Counted from the first letter of the stretch, positions 42,744 to 54,257 are shown. The stretch is DNA of 64,000 nucleotides from Micromonospora alfalfae (GCF_022230925.1 NZ_JAKKFH010000011.1:124001-188000); one strand, 5' to 3'. A program made the numbers and translations. Notes: generated from the sequence alone by a model not told the origin.

Positions 42744-44168
42744 TCAAACCGGGACGGACGTGCCTCGTGGCTGCTCGCCGCTCAGGTTCGGAGCCGGTTG
42801 GCGGGCGATCACGCTGGCCGCCGCGGCGAACGCGACGAAGTACCAGAGGGTGACCACGTTGGAAATGACGTTGGAGGCGGCGCTGACCGCCACGAACGCG
42901 GCGGCGCAGCCGGTGAACCCGACCGCGACGCCACGCTCGAAGCTGCCTGGAGGCGCGCGCCGCAGCGCGGTCCGGGCGGTGTGCAGAAAGGCGAACAGCA
43001 TCAGCAGGTACGCCCCGAGACCGAGCAGCCCGGTCTCCACGTACGCCCGCAGGAAGTCGTTGTGCGGCTTCTTCGCCTCGTCGGTCTCGCGCTGGGTCAT
43101 GTTCGGCCCGATGCCGGTCACCGGGTTCCGGTCGGCGAGCGTGACGATCTCGGTCCAGTAACCGATCCGCCAGGCCAGGGTGTTTCCGGTCGGGTCTCCG
43201 CCGACCGAGCGGGACGTGCCGAGTTGGGCGAAGCGTTCGCCGACGGCGGGCACCAGTGCCACCCCGGCGACCGCCACCACGCAGAGGGTGACCAGCATCC
43301 GCTTGCTGCGATGCAGCGCCGCGACCACCACCAGGCCGATCGCCGCACCAAGCAGGGCGCTGCGGGTGTTGGTCAGCAGCAGGAACAGCAGCGAGAGCGC
43401 GAGCAGCACCCCGAGGGACGCCCGCAGGCGACGATCCAGGAATCGGTACACAGCGAACCCGAAGATGACCATGAACATCAGGTAGCGGCCGAACGTGGTC
43501 GACTGGCTGAACGTGCCGCTGATCCGGGTGAAGTCGCCCTTCACCTCGGCGGGCGGGTTGCCGAGCAGCGAAAGCACGACGGTGTAGCCGAGCGCCAGCA
43601 CCAGCGAGGCGTAGCAGGCGAGCAGGACCCGACGGATCGCCGCAGTGTCCGGCATGAGCTGTTCCAGCACCACGAACATCACCACCACGGTGAGGATCCG
43701 CAGCGCCTCCAACAGGCTGTTCGCCGGCCGGCTGGCGCCGAGGGCGCTGACCACGCTGCTGGCGCCGACGAGCAGCATGGCCCAGCTGAGCGGGGAGCCG
43801 CGTAGCCGCCCGCGCCGGCTGAGCTGTGCGGCCAGCCAGAGCCCGGCGGCGAGGAGGAACAGCACTGCGAGCAGTGTGGAGGGGTCCGCCGCCCGGGCCG
43901 TTCCGGCGGAGTCCGCCTGGCCTGCGCTCGGGCCGGTCAGCTTGAACAGGTCGACGCAGGAGCGCACCGCAAGCATCAGCAGCACGTACCCGGCGAACCG
44001 GGTCAACGCGAGGACTGCCACCGCGATCCCCGCGACCGCCGCGAGCGGCAGCACCATGCCCCGGCGGTCACCGGTCGCCATGGAGACACCAGCGACCACC
44101 GCCACGACCGCGGCGGCCAGCGCCGCTCCGCCGGTGAGCAGGCGGGTCGGGTCGAGCCGCCTGGTCAT
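42744..44168 (-). CDS. O-antigen ligase/polymerase-type (WaaL/Wzy) membrane protein
   Basis: 474 residues with about 12 hydrophobic segments from ATG 44168. The Wzy_C/WaaL region is recognisable: LFLLLTNTRSALLGAAIGLV and, later, KKPHNDFLRAYVETGLLGLG. Joins repeat units or transfers the glycan to its acceptor at the outer face. It stands 25 bp before the Wzz-type gene; these two plus the flippase and sulfotransferase 5 form one minus-strand operon. Confidence 0.9.
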   Translation of the reverse strand: MTRRLDPTRLLTGGAALAAAVVAVVAGVSMATGDRRGMVLPLAAVAGIAVAVLALTRFAGYVLLMLAVRSCVDLFKLTGPSAGQADSAGTARAADPSTLLAVLFLLAAGLWLAAQLSRRGRLRGSPLSWAMLLVGASSVVSALGASRPANSLLEALRILTVVVMFVVLEQLMPDTAAIRRVLLACYASLVLALGYTVVLSLLGNPPAEVKGDFTRISGTFSQSTTFGRYLMFMVIFGFAVYRFLDRRLRASLGVLLALSLLFLLLTNTRSALLGAAIGLVVVAALHRSKRMLVTLCVVAVAGVALVPAVGERFAQLGTSRSVGGDPTGNTLAWRIGYWTEIVTLADRNPVTGIGPNMTQRETDEAKKPHNDFLRAYVETGLLGLGAYLLMLFAFLHTARTALRRAPPGSFERGVAVGFTGCAAAFVAVSAASNVISNVVTLWYFVAFAAAASVIARQPAPNLSGEQPRGTSVPV

Positions 44169-44373
44169 GAGCGGAGTGTCCTGCTGCGTGTGTTGTTCCA
44201 CTGATCCCACTGAACTGAATCGGCGCTGCCCGGCCGCTGCCGGGCGCGGCCAACCGATGTCCTCCCGGCACAAGATCGGTTCAATCTAGTCCTGTCACCC
44301 CGACGGCAGAAGGGGCCGTTGCACCGACTGGCACGTCATCCGCCGGGCTGACCCGGTGGATGACCCCCTTCGG

Positions 44374-45687
44374 TCAGCCGGTGGCCGTGACTCGTGTCCT
44401 CGTCCGTCGCCCGGGCTGCGGAACCAGGCCGAGATACAACCGCTCCAACTCGCGCGCGGCGGTGTCCCAGCTGTACGTCCCGGTCACCCGGTCGCCCAGT
44501 GCCGCCGCGCCAGCCCGTTCACCGGCCAGATCGGCGAGCAGCGTCCGCAACGCCCGCACCAGATCGTCCTCGTCGCCGTCGCGGAACAACCGCCTCCCGG
44601 CGGCGTCGGACTCCAACACCTCGACGTGGGGGGCGATGTCGCTGGCGACCACGGGCAGTCCGTACGCCGCCGCCTCCAGCAACGTCAGCGGCAGCCCTTC
44701 CAACCGGGACGGCTGCACGAACCCGGCGGCGCTGGCGTACAGCTCGGTGAGCAGATCGCCGTAGGCGAATCCGGTGAAGACGATCCGGTCGTCCCCGTCG
44801 GCCTCGCGGCGCAGCCTGTCCACGTAGTCGTCGGTGAACGACGATCCGCCGACGATCGCCAGTCGCATCCGGGTGTCGGTACGGCGGAAGGCACGGATCA
44901 GCAGGTCGGCCGCCTTCTCCGGTACCAGCCGACCGACCAGCAGCAGGTAGCCGCCGGGGGCCAGCCCGAACCGCTCCTGGATCTGGCGGGTCCGTACCGG
45001 TCGGGCCGGGTTCACCCCGTTCGGGATATAGGTGGTGGGCCGACCGAACCGGTTCTCGTAGTGGGCGACGAGCCCACGGGAGACCGCGACCCGTTGATGG
45101 GGGACGTACCCGCTGAGCCAGTGGGCGGTCCCCAGCACCGTCCGTGCGGCCAACCCCCACTTGGCCCGCTGGTTGTCCAGGCCATGCACGGTGAGCACCA
45201 CCCGTGCCCGGGAGAGCCAACGCGGCATCGGGGAGACCAGGCTCGGCCCGAGGCCGTGGTAGTGCACGATGTCGGGCCGCTCCGTCATCGCCGCCACCGT
45301 CGAGGCCGCCGCGTGGACGATGGCGTCGAGGTGCTTGCTGGCGATCGTGTGCACCTGGCGCAGCCGTACGCCCCGGTGGCCGTCGGCCGGCGTCTCACCG
45401 TAGCTTCTGCGGCAGTAGACAGTGACCTCGTGCCCGTAGCTGGCCAGCCGGCTCGCCATCTCCTCCACGTGCCGTTCGATCCCGCCGTAGGTCGCCGGTA
45501 TGCCCTTCTGACCGATCATCGCGATCCGCAGCGGACGCCAGTTCGCGTCCGCTCCGGTGGTGTCACGTCCGGCAGCCCGCGTATCGAGCGGCTGCCGCGC
45601 CGAGACACCCTCGTCCCGCTGCCGGGGAATCGCGGGATGTCCAGTGCGCTGGTCCACATTGTCGGTCTGCAGGTCGGGGTGGGCCAC
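44374..45687 (-). CDS. Family 4 glycosyltransferase (DUF1972-type N-terminus)
   Basis: 437 residues from GTG 45687, where AGGGAG gives a ribosome site; the frame opens at 45738. After about 55 poorly conserved residues comes IAMIGQKGIPATYGGIERHV, the mark of rhamnosyl/DUF1972-type glycosyltransferases. YLLLVGRLVPEKAADLLIRA and the donor-site region PLTLLEAAAYGLPVVASDIA complete the GT-B fold. Probably adds a sugar to the repeat unit. It ends about 200 bp upstream of the ligase gene and may have its own promoter. Confidence 0.88.
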   Translation of the reverse strand: MAHPDLQTDNVDQRTGHPAIPRQRDEGVSARQPLDTRAAGRDTTGADANWRPLRIAMIGQKGIPATYGGIERHVEEMASRLASYGHEVTVYCRRSYGETPADGHRGVRLRQVHTIASKHLDAIVHAAASTVAAMTERPDIVHYHGLGPSLVSPMPRWLSRARVVLTVHGLDNQRAKWGLAARTVLGTAHWLSGYVPHQRVAVSRGLVAHYENRFGRPTTYIPNGVNPARPVRTRQIQERFGLAPGGYLLLVGRLVPEKAADLLIRAFRRTDTRMRLAIVGGSSFTDDYVDRLRREADGDDRIVFTGFAYGDLLTELYASAAGFVQPSRLEGLPLTLLEAAAYGLPVVASDIAPHVEVLESDAAGRRLFRDGDEDDLVRALRTLLADLAGERAGAAALGDRVTGTYSWDTAARELERLYLGLVPQPGRRTRTRVTATG

Positions 45688-45769
45688 GATGACTCCCTGC
45701 GTGACTAGGTGCGCGCCCGCGCCCGGGCAGATCAACACCTTGCCATGAACGGGCCCGTCCGCCAGCCGA

Positions 45770-45828
45770 TCATCCAGATAAAAAAATCATCGGTGGGAAT
45801 CGTGACTCGTGAAATGCCATCTGGATGA
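45770..45828. promoter_or_regulatory. Inverted repeat in the promoter region of the polysaccharide operon
   Basis: TCATCCAGAT (45770-45779) and ATCTGGATGA (45819-45828) are perfect complements 39 bases apart, in an A+T-rich gap (with a run of A from 45780) upstream of the glycosyltransferase. Could be an operator or an RNA leader structure. Confidence 0.45.
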
Positions 45829-45930
45829 CATCTACGCGGACGGCGGTAGAGCCAGGTCGACCAGCGAATGAACGCCCTGGGCAGCCGCAACGGCTCCCGC
45901 CCCGCCGTGCACACCCAGGCTGGCCGATGG

Positions 45931-46809
45931 TCAGTGGCGGGACGATGATCCGGTCGGTTCGGGCACTCTCCTGGAGTGCCGGACGGTCAGCGTCACGGTG
46001 ATCACGGCGACGACGCCGACACCGGCCCAGAGCAGCGGTCTGGTCCGCAGGTCGTCGGGCAGTTGCTGGCCGAGGACGAAGACGCCCATCACCACGACGA
46101 ACCAGCCGAACGCCTTGCGCAGGATGTCCGCCGGGATCCGATCGGTGAGCCGTCCGCCGACGAAGCTGCCCGCGATGGCGGCGATGCTGACCGCTGCCGC
46201 GAGGCCCCAGTTGATGTCCACACTGGCCAGATAGCCCGCCAGGCCGGCGAACGACTTCATGGCGATGACCACCAGCGAGGTGCCGACCGCGACCGACATC
46301 GGCAGGCCACCGAGTAGCACCAGGGCGGGTACCACCAGGAAGCCGCCGCCCGCGCCGACCAGGCCGGTCACCAGTCCGACCACCACACCGTCGAGGATCA
46401 CCCGCGGTACCGGCAGTTCGTGCGGCACCACAGTGCCGTCGGCCTGGCGTCGGCCACGGATCATCGCGACCGCGGTGGCCAGCATCATCACCGCGAACCC
46501 GGTGAGCAGGATTCCGGCGGGGATGAGCCCGGCCAGGCGACCACCGGCGTAGGCGCCGGTCATGCCGGCGAGACCGAAGATCAGGCCGGTGCGCCAGCGC
46601 ACCCGGTGGGCGCGGGCGTGCGGAATGACGCCCACCAGGCTGGTGGCACCGACGACGAGCAGCGACGTCGCGATGGCCTCCTTCGTGGGCAGGTCGGCGA
46701 CGTAGACCAGCAGCGGTACGGCCAGGATCGACCCGCCCCCGCCCAACAGCCCGAGGCTGACCCCGATCAGCACGGCCAGCCCGATGGTCAGCGCCAGGGT
46801 GGCGGTCAT
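45931..46809 (-). CDS. TauE/SafE-family sulfur-compound transporter
   Basis: 292 residues, about eight transmembrane segments. GLLGGGGSILAVPLLVYV and its internal repeat GLVGAGGGFLVVPALVLLG are the paired signatures of the family. In CstR regulons such proteins move sulfite, thiosulfate or related anions. ATG 46809 overlaps the rhodanese stop (ATGA), so it is translated with it. Confidence 0.92.
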   Translation of the reverse strand: MTATLALTIGLAVLIGVSLGLLGGGGSILAVPLLVYVADLPTKEAIATSLLVVGATSLVGVIPHARAHRVRWRTGLIFGLAGMTGAYAGGRLAGLIPAGILLTGFAVMMLATAVAMIRGRRQADGTVVPHELPVPRVILDGVVVGLVTGLVGAGGGFLVVPALVLLGGLPMSVAVGTSLVVIAMKSFAGLAGYLASVDINWGLAAAVSIAAIAGSFVGGRLTDRIPADILRKAFGWFVVVMGVFVLGQQLPDDLRTRPLLWAGVGVVAVITVTLTVRHSRRVPEPTGSSSRH

Positions 46810-47402
46810 GCCCGCTTCACGGCGCTCCCGCGCAGCTGGCCGACGACGGTGTCGAGGTCGGTGGCACCCCGGTTGTAGGGCAGCTTGCTGAGCATCATTC
46901 CCATGGCGCAGGTGTTGGTGACAGCGGCGAAGGTGAGACCGGCGCCGATGAACCCGGCCACCCACTTGAGCTGCGGCACGAACACCGAGGCGAGAACGCT
47001 GACCAGCACGATCGAGCCGGCCACCAGGCGAACCTGACGTTCGAGGTCCCAGCGGGGCACGCCCCGCGTGATCGGCGCGTTGGCCGCCTGCCAGGACATG
47101 ATGCCGCCGTCCAGCACCGTCAGGTTCGGCAGGCCGGCCTCAGCCAGTGCCTGCCGGGCCTGGACTGCGCGGGCACCGGAGCGACACACCAGAACGACGT
47201 CCTCGTCCAGCTGGTCACGCACCTCCTGGCGGTGCTCCTTGAGCAGGTCGAGCGGCACGTTGTAGGAGCCGGGGATGTGCGACGTCTCGAACTCCGTCGG
47301 GGTACGCACGTCCAGCACGCGGGGCGCACGACCGGATTCGATCAGCTCGCGAAGGCCGGTGGCGTCGAGCGTGGCGGCGCGCGCGGTCTCGGAAGTACTC
47401 AT
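46806..47402 (-). CDS. Rhodanese with C-terminal DUF2892 membrane domain (YgaP-like)
   Basis: 198 residues. Rhodanese domain (about 10-115) with LDVRTPTEFETSHIPGS and the active loop CRSGAR (Cys73). The C-terminal part has two hydrophobic helices (about 130-150 and 152-172) of the DUF2892 type, as in E. coli YgaP. It carries sulfane sulfur as a persulfide at the membrane. A strong AGGAAAGAGGAG site precedes ATG 47402. Placed between the CstB-like gene and the exporter. Confidence 0.92.
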   Translation of the reverse strand: MSTSETARAATLDATGLRELIESGRAPRVLDVRTPTEFETSHIPGSYNVPLDLLKEHRQEVRDQLDEDVVLVCRSGARAVQARQALAEAGLPNLTVLDGGIMSWQAANAPITRGVPRWDLERQVRLVAGSIVLVSVLASVFVPQLKWVAGFIGAGLTFAAVTNTCAMGMMLSKLPYNRGATDLDTVVGQLRGSAVKRA

Positions 47403-47494
47403 TTCTCCTCTTTCCTGGATGAGGTGCCAGCTGTCATGGCAGGGGGATGCTGGCCGGCGGCGGTGGCGCCGGCCGGTGGTGCGGACCGTTCAGG

Positions 47495-48895
47495 TCAGGC
47501 GGCGGTGACCAGTTCGAGGCCGGCGACCTGGGCCTGACCGAACGCGTCGTCGACCACGACCACCTCGTGGCCGGCGTTCGCCAGGAGAGAGGCGGCGGCG
47601 GTGGCCCGGTAGCCGGAACCGCAGTGCACCCAGACGGCGCCGGTCGGTACGTCGGCCAGCCGCCGGGGCAGGTCGGGCAGCGGGATGTGCACGGCGCCGT
47701 CGATGTGGCTGGTCCGCCACTCGTTGGTCATCCGCACGTCGAGGATCACGTCCGCGCCGGGCAGACCGTCTGGGACGTGGCCCTTCCGAGCCGCCGCGAG
47801 GGCCACGAAGTCCGCCATCCGCAACTCCCGCAGCTGACCGGGCCCAGTGGCCCACTGCCCGGCGTCGCCGGTGGCCTGCGCGGCGGGGCGATCGATGCCG
47901 ATGCGGACCAGTTCACGTTGGGCGTCGGCGACCTGCTGCGGTGTCTCGGCGAGCAGGGTGATCGGCACCCCCCACTCGATCAGCCAACCGAGCCAGGTGG
48001 CCATCGGACCGTCCAGACCGAGACTGACCGTGCCGGTCAGGTGCGAGGCGGCGTACGCCTTGCGGTGCCGCAGGTCCACCACCCACTCCCCATCGGTCAT
48101 CCGCTCGCGTAGTTCGGCGGCGTCGGCGCGGGTCACCGGCGTGAGGTCGATCGGGGCCGGGCCGCCGACGTTCACCACCCCCATGTGGGCGTAGTACGCC
48201 GGGTAGGCGTCGAGGCCGGCGAGGGTCTCGGTGACGAAGTCGTCCGCGGCCAGCCGCAGGACGGGGTTCTTCTCCTTCTCCCGGCCGATGGTCGACTCCG
48301 GAGCGTCGGACTGGCTGGCCGAGCAGAAGCTGCCGAACCCGTGCGTCGGCCACACCTGCGCACCGTCGGGTAGCAGATCCGCCAACCGTTTCGCCGAAGC
48401 GTGCTGGTGCTGGGCCAACTCGTGGGCGTGGTGCTGGCCCAGCAGGTCGGTACGGCCCGTCGTGCCGAACAGCAGCGACCCGCCGGTGAAGACGCCGGTT
48501 GCCTCCCAGCCGACGTCGGTGGCCACGTCCAGGACGTACGACAGGTGGTGGAAGGTGTGACCTGGCGTGGCGATCACCCGCAGGCGAAGGGAGTCGGAGA
48601 CGGTCACCTGGTCGCCGTCGGAGACCAACGTCCGCTCGAAGCCGACCTCGTCGGCCGCGGCCACCAGGTAGTGCGCGCCGGTGATCCGGGCGAGTTCCAG
48701 CCCGCCGGAAACGTAGTCGTTGTGCAGGTGCGTCTCCAGGACGTGGGTGATCCGGACGCCTTTCTCCCCCGCGAGGTACATGATCCGGTCGATGTCGCGC
48801 TGGGGGTCGACCACGATCGCGACCTGCCCGTCCGACGCCACGTAGCTGCGATCACCGAGGGAGGACGTCGCGACGACGGAAACCTCAACTGGCAT
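47495..48895 (-). CDS. CstB-like persulfide dioxygenase: MBL domain fused to two rhodanese domains
   Basis: 466 residues. The metallo-beta-lactamase domain (1-240) has THLHNDYVSGG (His56, His58, Asp60), TPGHTFHH and PTHGFGS ligands, the ETHE1/persulfide-dioxygenase pattern. The first rhodanese domain lacks a catalytic Cys (ITLLAETPQQ at its loop). The second has VHCGSGYRA with the Cys. This order and the inactive middle domain match S. aureus CstB, which turns persulfides into thiosulfate. A GAAGGAG site precedes ATG 48895, and a CstR/CsoR-type palindrome lies just beyond. Confidence 0.93.
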   Translation of the reverse strand: MPVEVSVVATSSLGDRSYVASDGQVAIVVDPQRDIDRIMYLAGEKGVRITHVLETHLHNDYVSGGLELARITGAHYLVAAADEVGFERTLVSDGDQVTVSDSLRLRVIATPGHTFHHLSYVLDVATDVGWEATGVFTGGSLLFGTTGRTDLLGQHHAHELAQHQHASAKRLADLLPDGAQVWPTHGFGSFCSASQSDAPESTIGREKEKNPVLRLAADDFVTETLAGLDAYPAYYAHMGVVNVGGPAPIDLTPVTRADAAELRERMTDGEWVVDLRHRKAYAASHLTGTVSLGLDGPMATWLGWLIEWGVPITLLAETPQQVADAQRELVRIGIDRPAAQATGDAGQWATGPGQLRELRMADFVALAAARKGHVPDGLPGADVILDVRMTNEWRTSHIDGAVHIPLPDLPRRLADVPTGAVWVHCGSGYRATAAASLLANAGHEVVVVDDAFGQAQVAGLELVTAA

Positions 48896-48912
48896 GTCTG
48901 CGCTCCTTCGAA

Positions 48913-48928
48913 ATACCCCGGGGGGTAT
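48913..48928. promoter_or_regulatory. CstR/CsoR-type operator of the sulfur operon
   Basis: ATACCCCGGGGGGTAT, a near-perfect palindrome of the TACCCC/GGGGTA type bound by CsoR/CstR repressors, 18 bases upstream of the start codon of the CstB-like gene. Confidence 0.85.
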
Positions 48929-49236
48929 ATAGACGACACACTGCTGTTCGGTTCTTCACCCACACGATTACCCGCTCACGCCATCGCCAGTCGGCGGAGG
49001 GCGTCGCCGAGCTACCGCTCTGCCCGCGCGAGGCGCAGGCCCGCCGCACCCGGTCGCCGCTTCATCGACTCCGTGTCGCGGAAATGCGGGTATCCGTCAA
49101 GCCGCGACACCCCGATACCGAGCCTGGAGTCGGATCGCCGCCGACGCGGCGGCCCTTCGGGGACGATGCCCCGCCCGGCCGTGCCCCGACGCGACGGTCC
49201 GGGCCACCCTCTCGGGCGGCAGGGCCCGGCCGCGCC

Positions 49237-49506
49237 TCAGGCGAGAGCCAGGAAGAGCTTCTCGAGCTCCTCCTCGGTCATCTCCGGCTCCTCGCCACGG
49301 TCACGCGCGGCCCCACAGTGCCGCATCCCGGACGCAATGATCTTGTAGCCCGCGCGGTCGATCGCCTTCGACACCGCCGCGAGCTGGGTCAGCGCCTCGC
49401 GGCAATCCTGACCGTTTTCCATCATCTCGATAACCGCGTTGAGCTGCCCACGCGCCCGCTTGAGCCGGGTCAGCGCATCCGAGGTCATCTCCGGTCGAAG
49501 CTTCAT
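49237..49506 (-). CDS. cstR: CsoR/CstR-family repressor, persulfide-sensing type
   Basis: 89 residues of the all-helical CsoR/RcnR family (LRPEMTSDALTRLKRARGQL start). Cys35 and Cys64 match the two conserved cysteines. The copper-binding His of CsoR, four residues before the second Cys, is Gly60 here (ASGMRHC). CstR proteins lack that His and sense persulfide through a di- or trisulfide, so this is better called CstR-like than CsoR. AGGAGG precedes ATG 49506, and an operator sits directly upstream, implying autoregulation. The adjacent operon encodes persulfide-handling enzymes. Confidence 0.85.
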   Translation of the reverse strand: MKLRPEMTSDALTRLKRARGQLNAVIEMMENGQDCREALTQLAAVSKAIDRAGYKIIASGMRHCGAARDRGEEPEMTEEELEKLFLALA

Positions 49507-49528
49507 CGGCACCTCCTGGAGGCCACCA

Positions 49529-49542
49529 TACCCCCGGGGGTA
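49529..49542. promoter_or_regulatory. CstR operator in front of its own gene
   Basis: TACCCCCGGGGGTA, a perfect 14-bp palindrome 23 bases upstream of the cstR start codon, the same class as the site at 48913-48928. Confidence 0.88.
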
Positions 49543-49639
49543 CCCGACTCGCCAACACAGCGTCTCGGAGCCTGGGGAACCCACCACCGGCACTGACACA
49601 CGGACAAAGAGGTCAGATCGGACGGCACGGTACCGAAAG

Positions 49640-49673
49640 AGCCCCGATCGATCCTGACGGATCGGCCGGGGCT
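49640..49673. terminator. Hairpin terminator after katG
   Basis: Outer 7-bp stem (49640-49646 with 49667-49673) and inner 6-bp stem (49649-49654 with 49659-49664) around a TGAC loop, 15 bases past the katG stop. Confidence 0.7.
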
Positions 49674-49688
49674 CGTCGGTGGTACCTG

Positions 49689-52414
<2,726 letters not shown>

Positions 52415-52536
52415 CACGGGTACGAACACTAGCTCACTATTTTGGAACGAATCAAGTTTTGCGCCGCCCGAGGTACCCCAACGGCGGACGATTCACCCGA
52501 GGTTAACCTGCGGGAGGGAAAAAAATCGGACAGCCA

Positions 52537-52564
52537 TGTCGAGAAATGCCGACCGGCTTCGTCC
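52537..52564 (+). promoter_or_regulatory. ECF42-type promoter of the DGPF/sigma operon
   Basis: TGTCGA at 52537-52542, a 17-base spacer, then CGTCC at 52560-52564. This matches the published ECF42 promoter (TGTCGA in the -35 and CG(A/T)C in the -10 region) and stands 53 bases upstream of the DGPF gene. Confidence 0.8.
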
Positions 52565-52616
52565 CCGGAGTGAACGTGACCACGATGGGTCGCAGCCAAC
52601 ACCGAGGAGCATCACG

Positions 52617-53024
52617 ATGGCCAAGTACCTGCTGCTCAAGCACTACCGGGGCGGCCCGGCCGGGGTGAACGACGTACCCATGGACCAGTGGACGCCGGCG
52701 GAGATCTCAGCCCACATGCAGTACATGCGCGACTTCGCGGCCCGACTCGAGGGCACCGGCGAGTTCGTCGACGCTCAGGCGCTCGCCCCGGAGGGAGCGT
52801 GGGTCCGGTACGACGGCGAGGGCCGGCCCCCGGTCACCGACGGCCCCTTCGCGGAGACCAAGGATCTCATCGCCGGCTGGATGGTGATCGACGTCGACAG
52901 CTACGACCGGGCCGTTGAGTTGGCCGGGGAACTGTCGGCCGCTCCCGGGGCGGGCGGGAAGCCGATCCACGAGTGGCTGGAGTTGCGCCCGTTCCTGAGC
53001 GAGCCCCCCACCATCACGGAGTGA
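52617..53024 (+). CDS. DGPF-domain (YciI-like) protein
   Basis: 135 residues. YLLLKHYRGGP opening and VTDGPFAETKDLIAGWMVID are the DGPF/YCII hallmark. Fold is a small ferredoxin-like dimer; the biochemical role is unknown. GAGGAG precedes ATG 52617. The stop overlaps the GTG of the sigma-factor gene, the standard DGPF-ECF42 arrangement, and an ECF42 promoter stands in front. Confidence 0.92.
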   Translation: MAKYLLLKHYRGGPAGVNDVPMDQWTPAEISAHMQYMRDFAARLEGTGEFVDAQALAPEGAWVRYDGEGRPPVTDGPFAETKDLIAGWMVIDVDSYDRAVELAGELSAAPGAGGKPIHEWLELRPFLSEPPTITE

Positions 53025-54178
53025 CGGCTCCGATGGACGAGACGCTGCTGCGCAGTCTCACGCCGAGCGTCCTCGGGATCCTCGTCCGCCGCGGAATCGA
53101 CTTCGCGGCGGCCGAGGACGCCGTGCAGGACGCCCTGGTCGAGGCGGTCCGGGTCTGGCCGGCCGACCCGCCGCGCGACCCGAAGGGCTGGCTGACCGCT
53201 GTGGCGTGGCGACGCTTCCTCGACGCGGCCCGGGCCGACACCGCTCGCCGTCGGCGCGAGGATCTCGTCGACGAGGAGCCGGCGCCAGGGCCCGCTCCCG
53301 CTGTGGACGACACGCTCCAGCTCTACTTCCTGTGCGCCCACCCGTCGCTGACGCCGTCGTCGGCGGTCGCGCTCACGCTGCGCGCCGTCGGCGGGCTGAC
53401 CACCCGGCAGATCGCCCACGCCTACCTGGTGCCCGAGGCGACCATGGCGCAGCGCATCAGCAGGGCCAAGCGCACCGTCTCCGGGCTGCGGTTCGACCGA
53501 CCCGGTGACGTCGCCACAGTGCTGCGCGTCCTTTACCTGGTCTTCAACGAGGGCTACTCCGGCGACGTGGACCTCGCCGCCGAGGCCATCCGGCTCACCC
53601 GGCAGCTCGCGGCCGCGATCGACCACCCCGAGGTGGCGGGGCTGCTCGCCCTCATGCTGCTGCACCACGCCCGGCGCGCCGCCCGGACCGCCCCCGGCGG
53701 CAGCCTGGTGCCGCTCGCCGAGCAGGACCGCGGCCGCTGGGACACCCGGTCGATCGCCGAGGGCGTCGAGATCCTGCAGGCGGCCCTGGCCCGCGACCAG
53801 CTGGGTGAGTTCCAGGCCCAGGCGGCCATCGCGGCGCTGCACGCGGACGCGCCGACCGCCGCGGAAACCGACTGGGTGCAGATCGTGGAGTGGTACGACG
53901 AACTGGCGCGCCTGACCGCGAACCCTGTCGTCCGACTCAACCGCGCGGTGGCGGTCGGTGAGGCCGACGGCCCCAGGGCCGGCCTGACGGCGCTCGCGGC
54001 GGTGGACGACGCACTGCCCCGGTACACGGCGGTGGCGGCGTACCTGCACGAGCGCGACGGTGATCTGGCAACGGCGGCGCGGTTGTACGCCGAGGCCGCC
54101 CAGCAGGCCCTCAACCTCGCTGAACGCGACCATCTGACCCGACAGGCCGCCCGGCTCAACGCCCTGCGTCGTCGCTGA
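53021..54178 (+). CDS. ECF42-group RNA polymerase sigma factor
   Basis: 385 residues from GTG 53021 (overlap GTGA), or ATG 53033. Region 2 at the start (IDFAAAEDAVQDALVEAVRV, KGWLTAVAWRRFLD), region 4 at about 125-165 (TRQIAHAYLVPEATMAQRIS), then a 200-residue TPR-like C-terminal domain (YLVFNEGYSG onward, LARDQLGEFQAQAAIAALH). This extension defines ECF42, which has no anti-sigma factor and is thought to be controlled by the extension itself. It probably transcribes its own operon. Confidence 0.93.
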   Translation: MTAPMDETLLRSLTPSVLGILVRRGIDFAAAEDAVQDALVEAVRVWPADPPRDPKGWLTAVAWRRFLDAARADTARRRREDLVDEEPAPGPAPAVDDTLQLYFLCAHPSLTPSSAVALTLRAVGGLTTRQIAHAYLVPEATMAQRISRAKRTVSGLRFDRPGDVATVLRVLYLVFNEGYSGDVDLAAEAIRLTRQLAAAIDHPEVAGLLALMLLHHARRAARTAPGGSLVPLAEQDRGRWDTRSIAEGVEILQAALARDQLGEFQAQAAIAALHADAPTAAETDWVQIVEWYDELARLTANPVVRLNRAVAVGEADGPRAGLTALAAVDDALPRYTAVAAYLHERDGDLATAARLYAEAAQQALNLAERDHLTRQAARLNALRRR

Positions 54179-54238
54179 CCGCTCGGGCAACTGGAGCGGC
54201 TGCCCCTGCCACCGGCCACGGCCGGGACACCTGGTCCG

Positions 54239-54257
54239 GAAAGTCTCCGGAACTTTC
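54239..54257. promoter_or_regulatory. GAAAGT/ACTTTC inverted repeat upstream of the xylanase gene
   Basis: GAAAGT (54239-54244) and ACTTTC (54252-54257) inside CCGGAAAGTCTCCGGAACTT. Repeats of the GAAA/TTTC kind are known upstream of streptomycete xylanase genes. It lies 350 bp from the start codon. The rest of the 430-bp gap 54179-54608 holds the promoter at 54391 and a GC-rich leader. Confidence 0.5.

Noticed and set aside
49506..49542. CsoR copper repressor and copper operon
   Set aside because: The copper-ligand His is Gly60, and the neighbours are persulfide enzymes, not copper pumps. CstR fits better.
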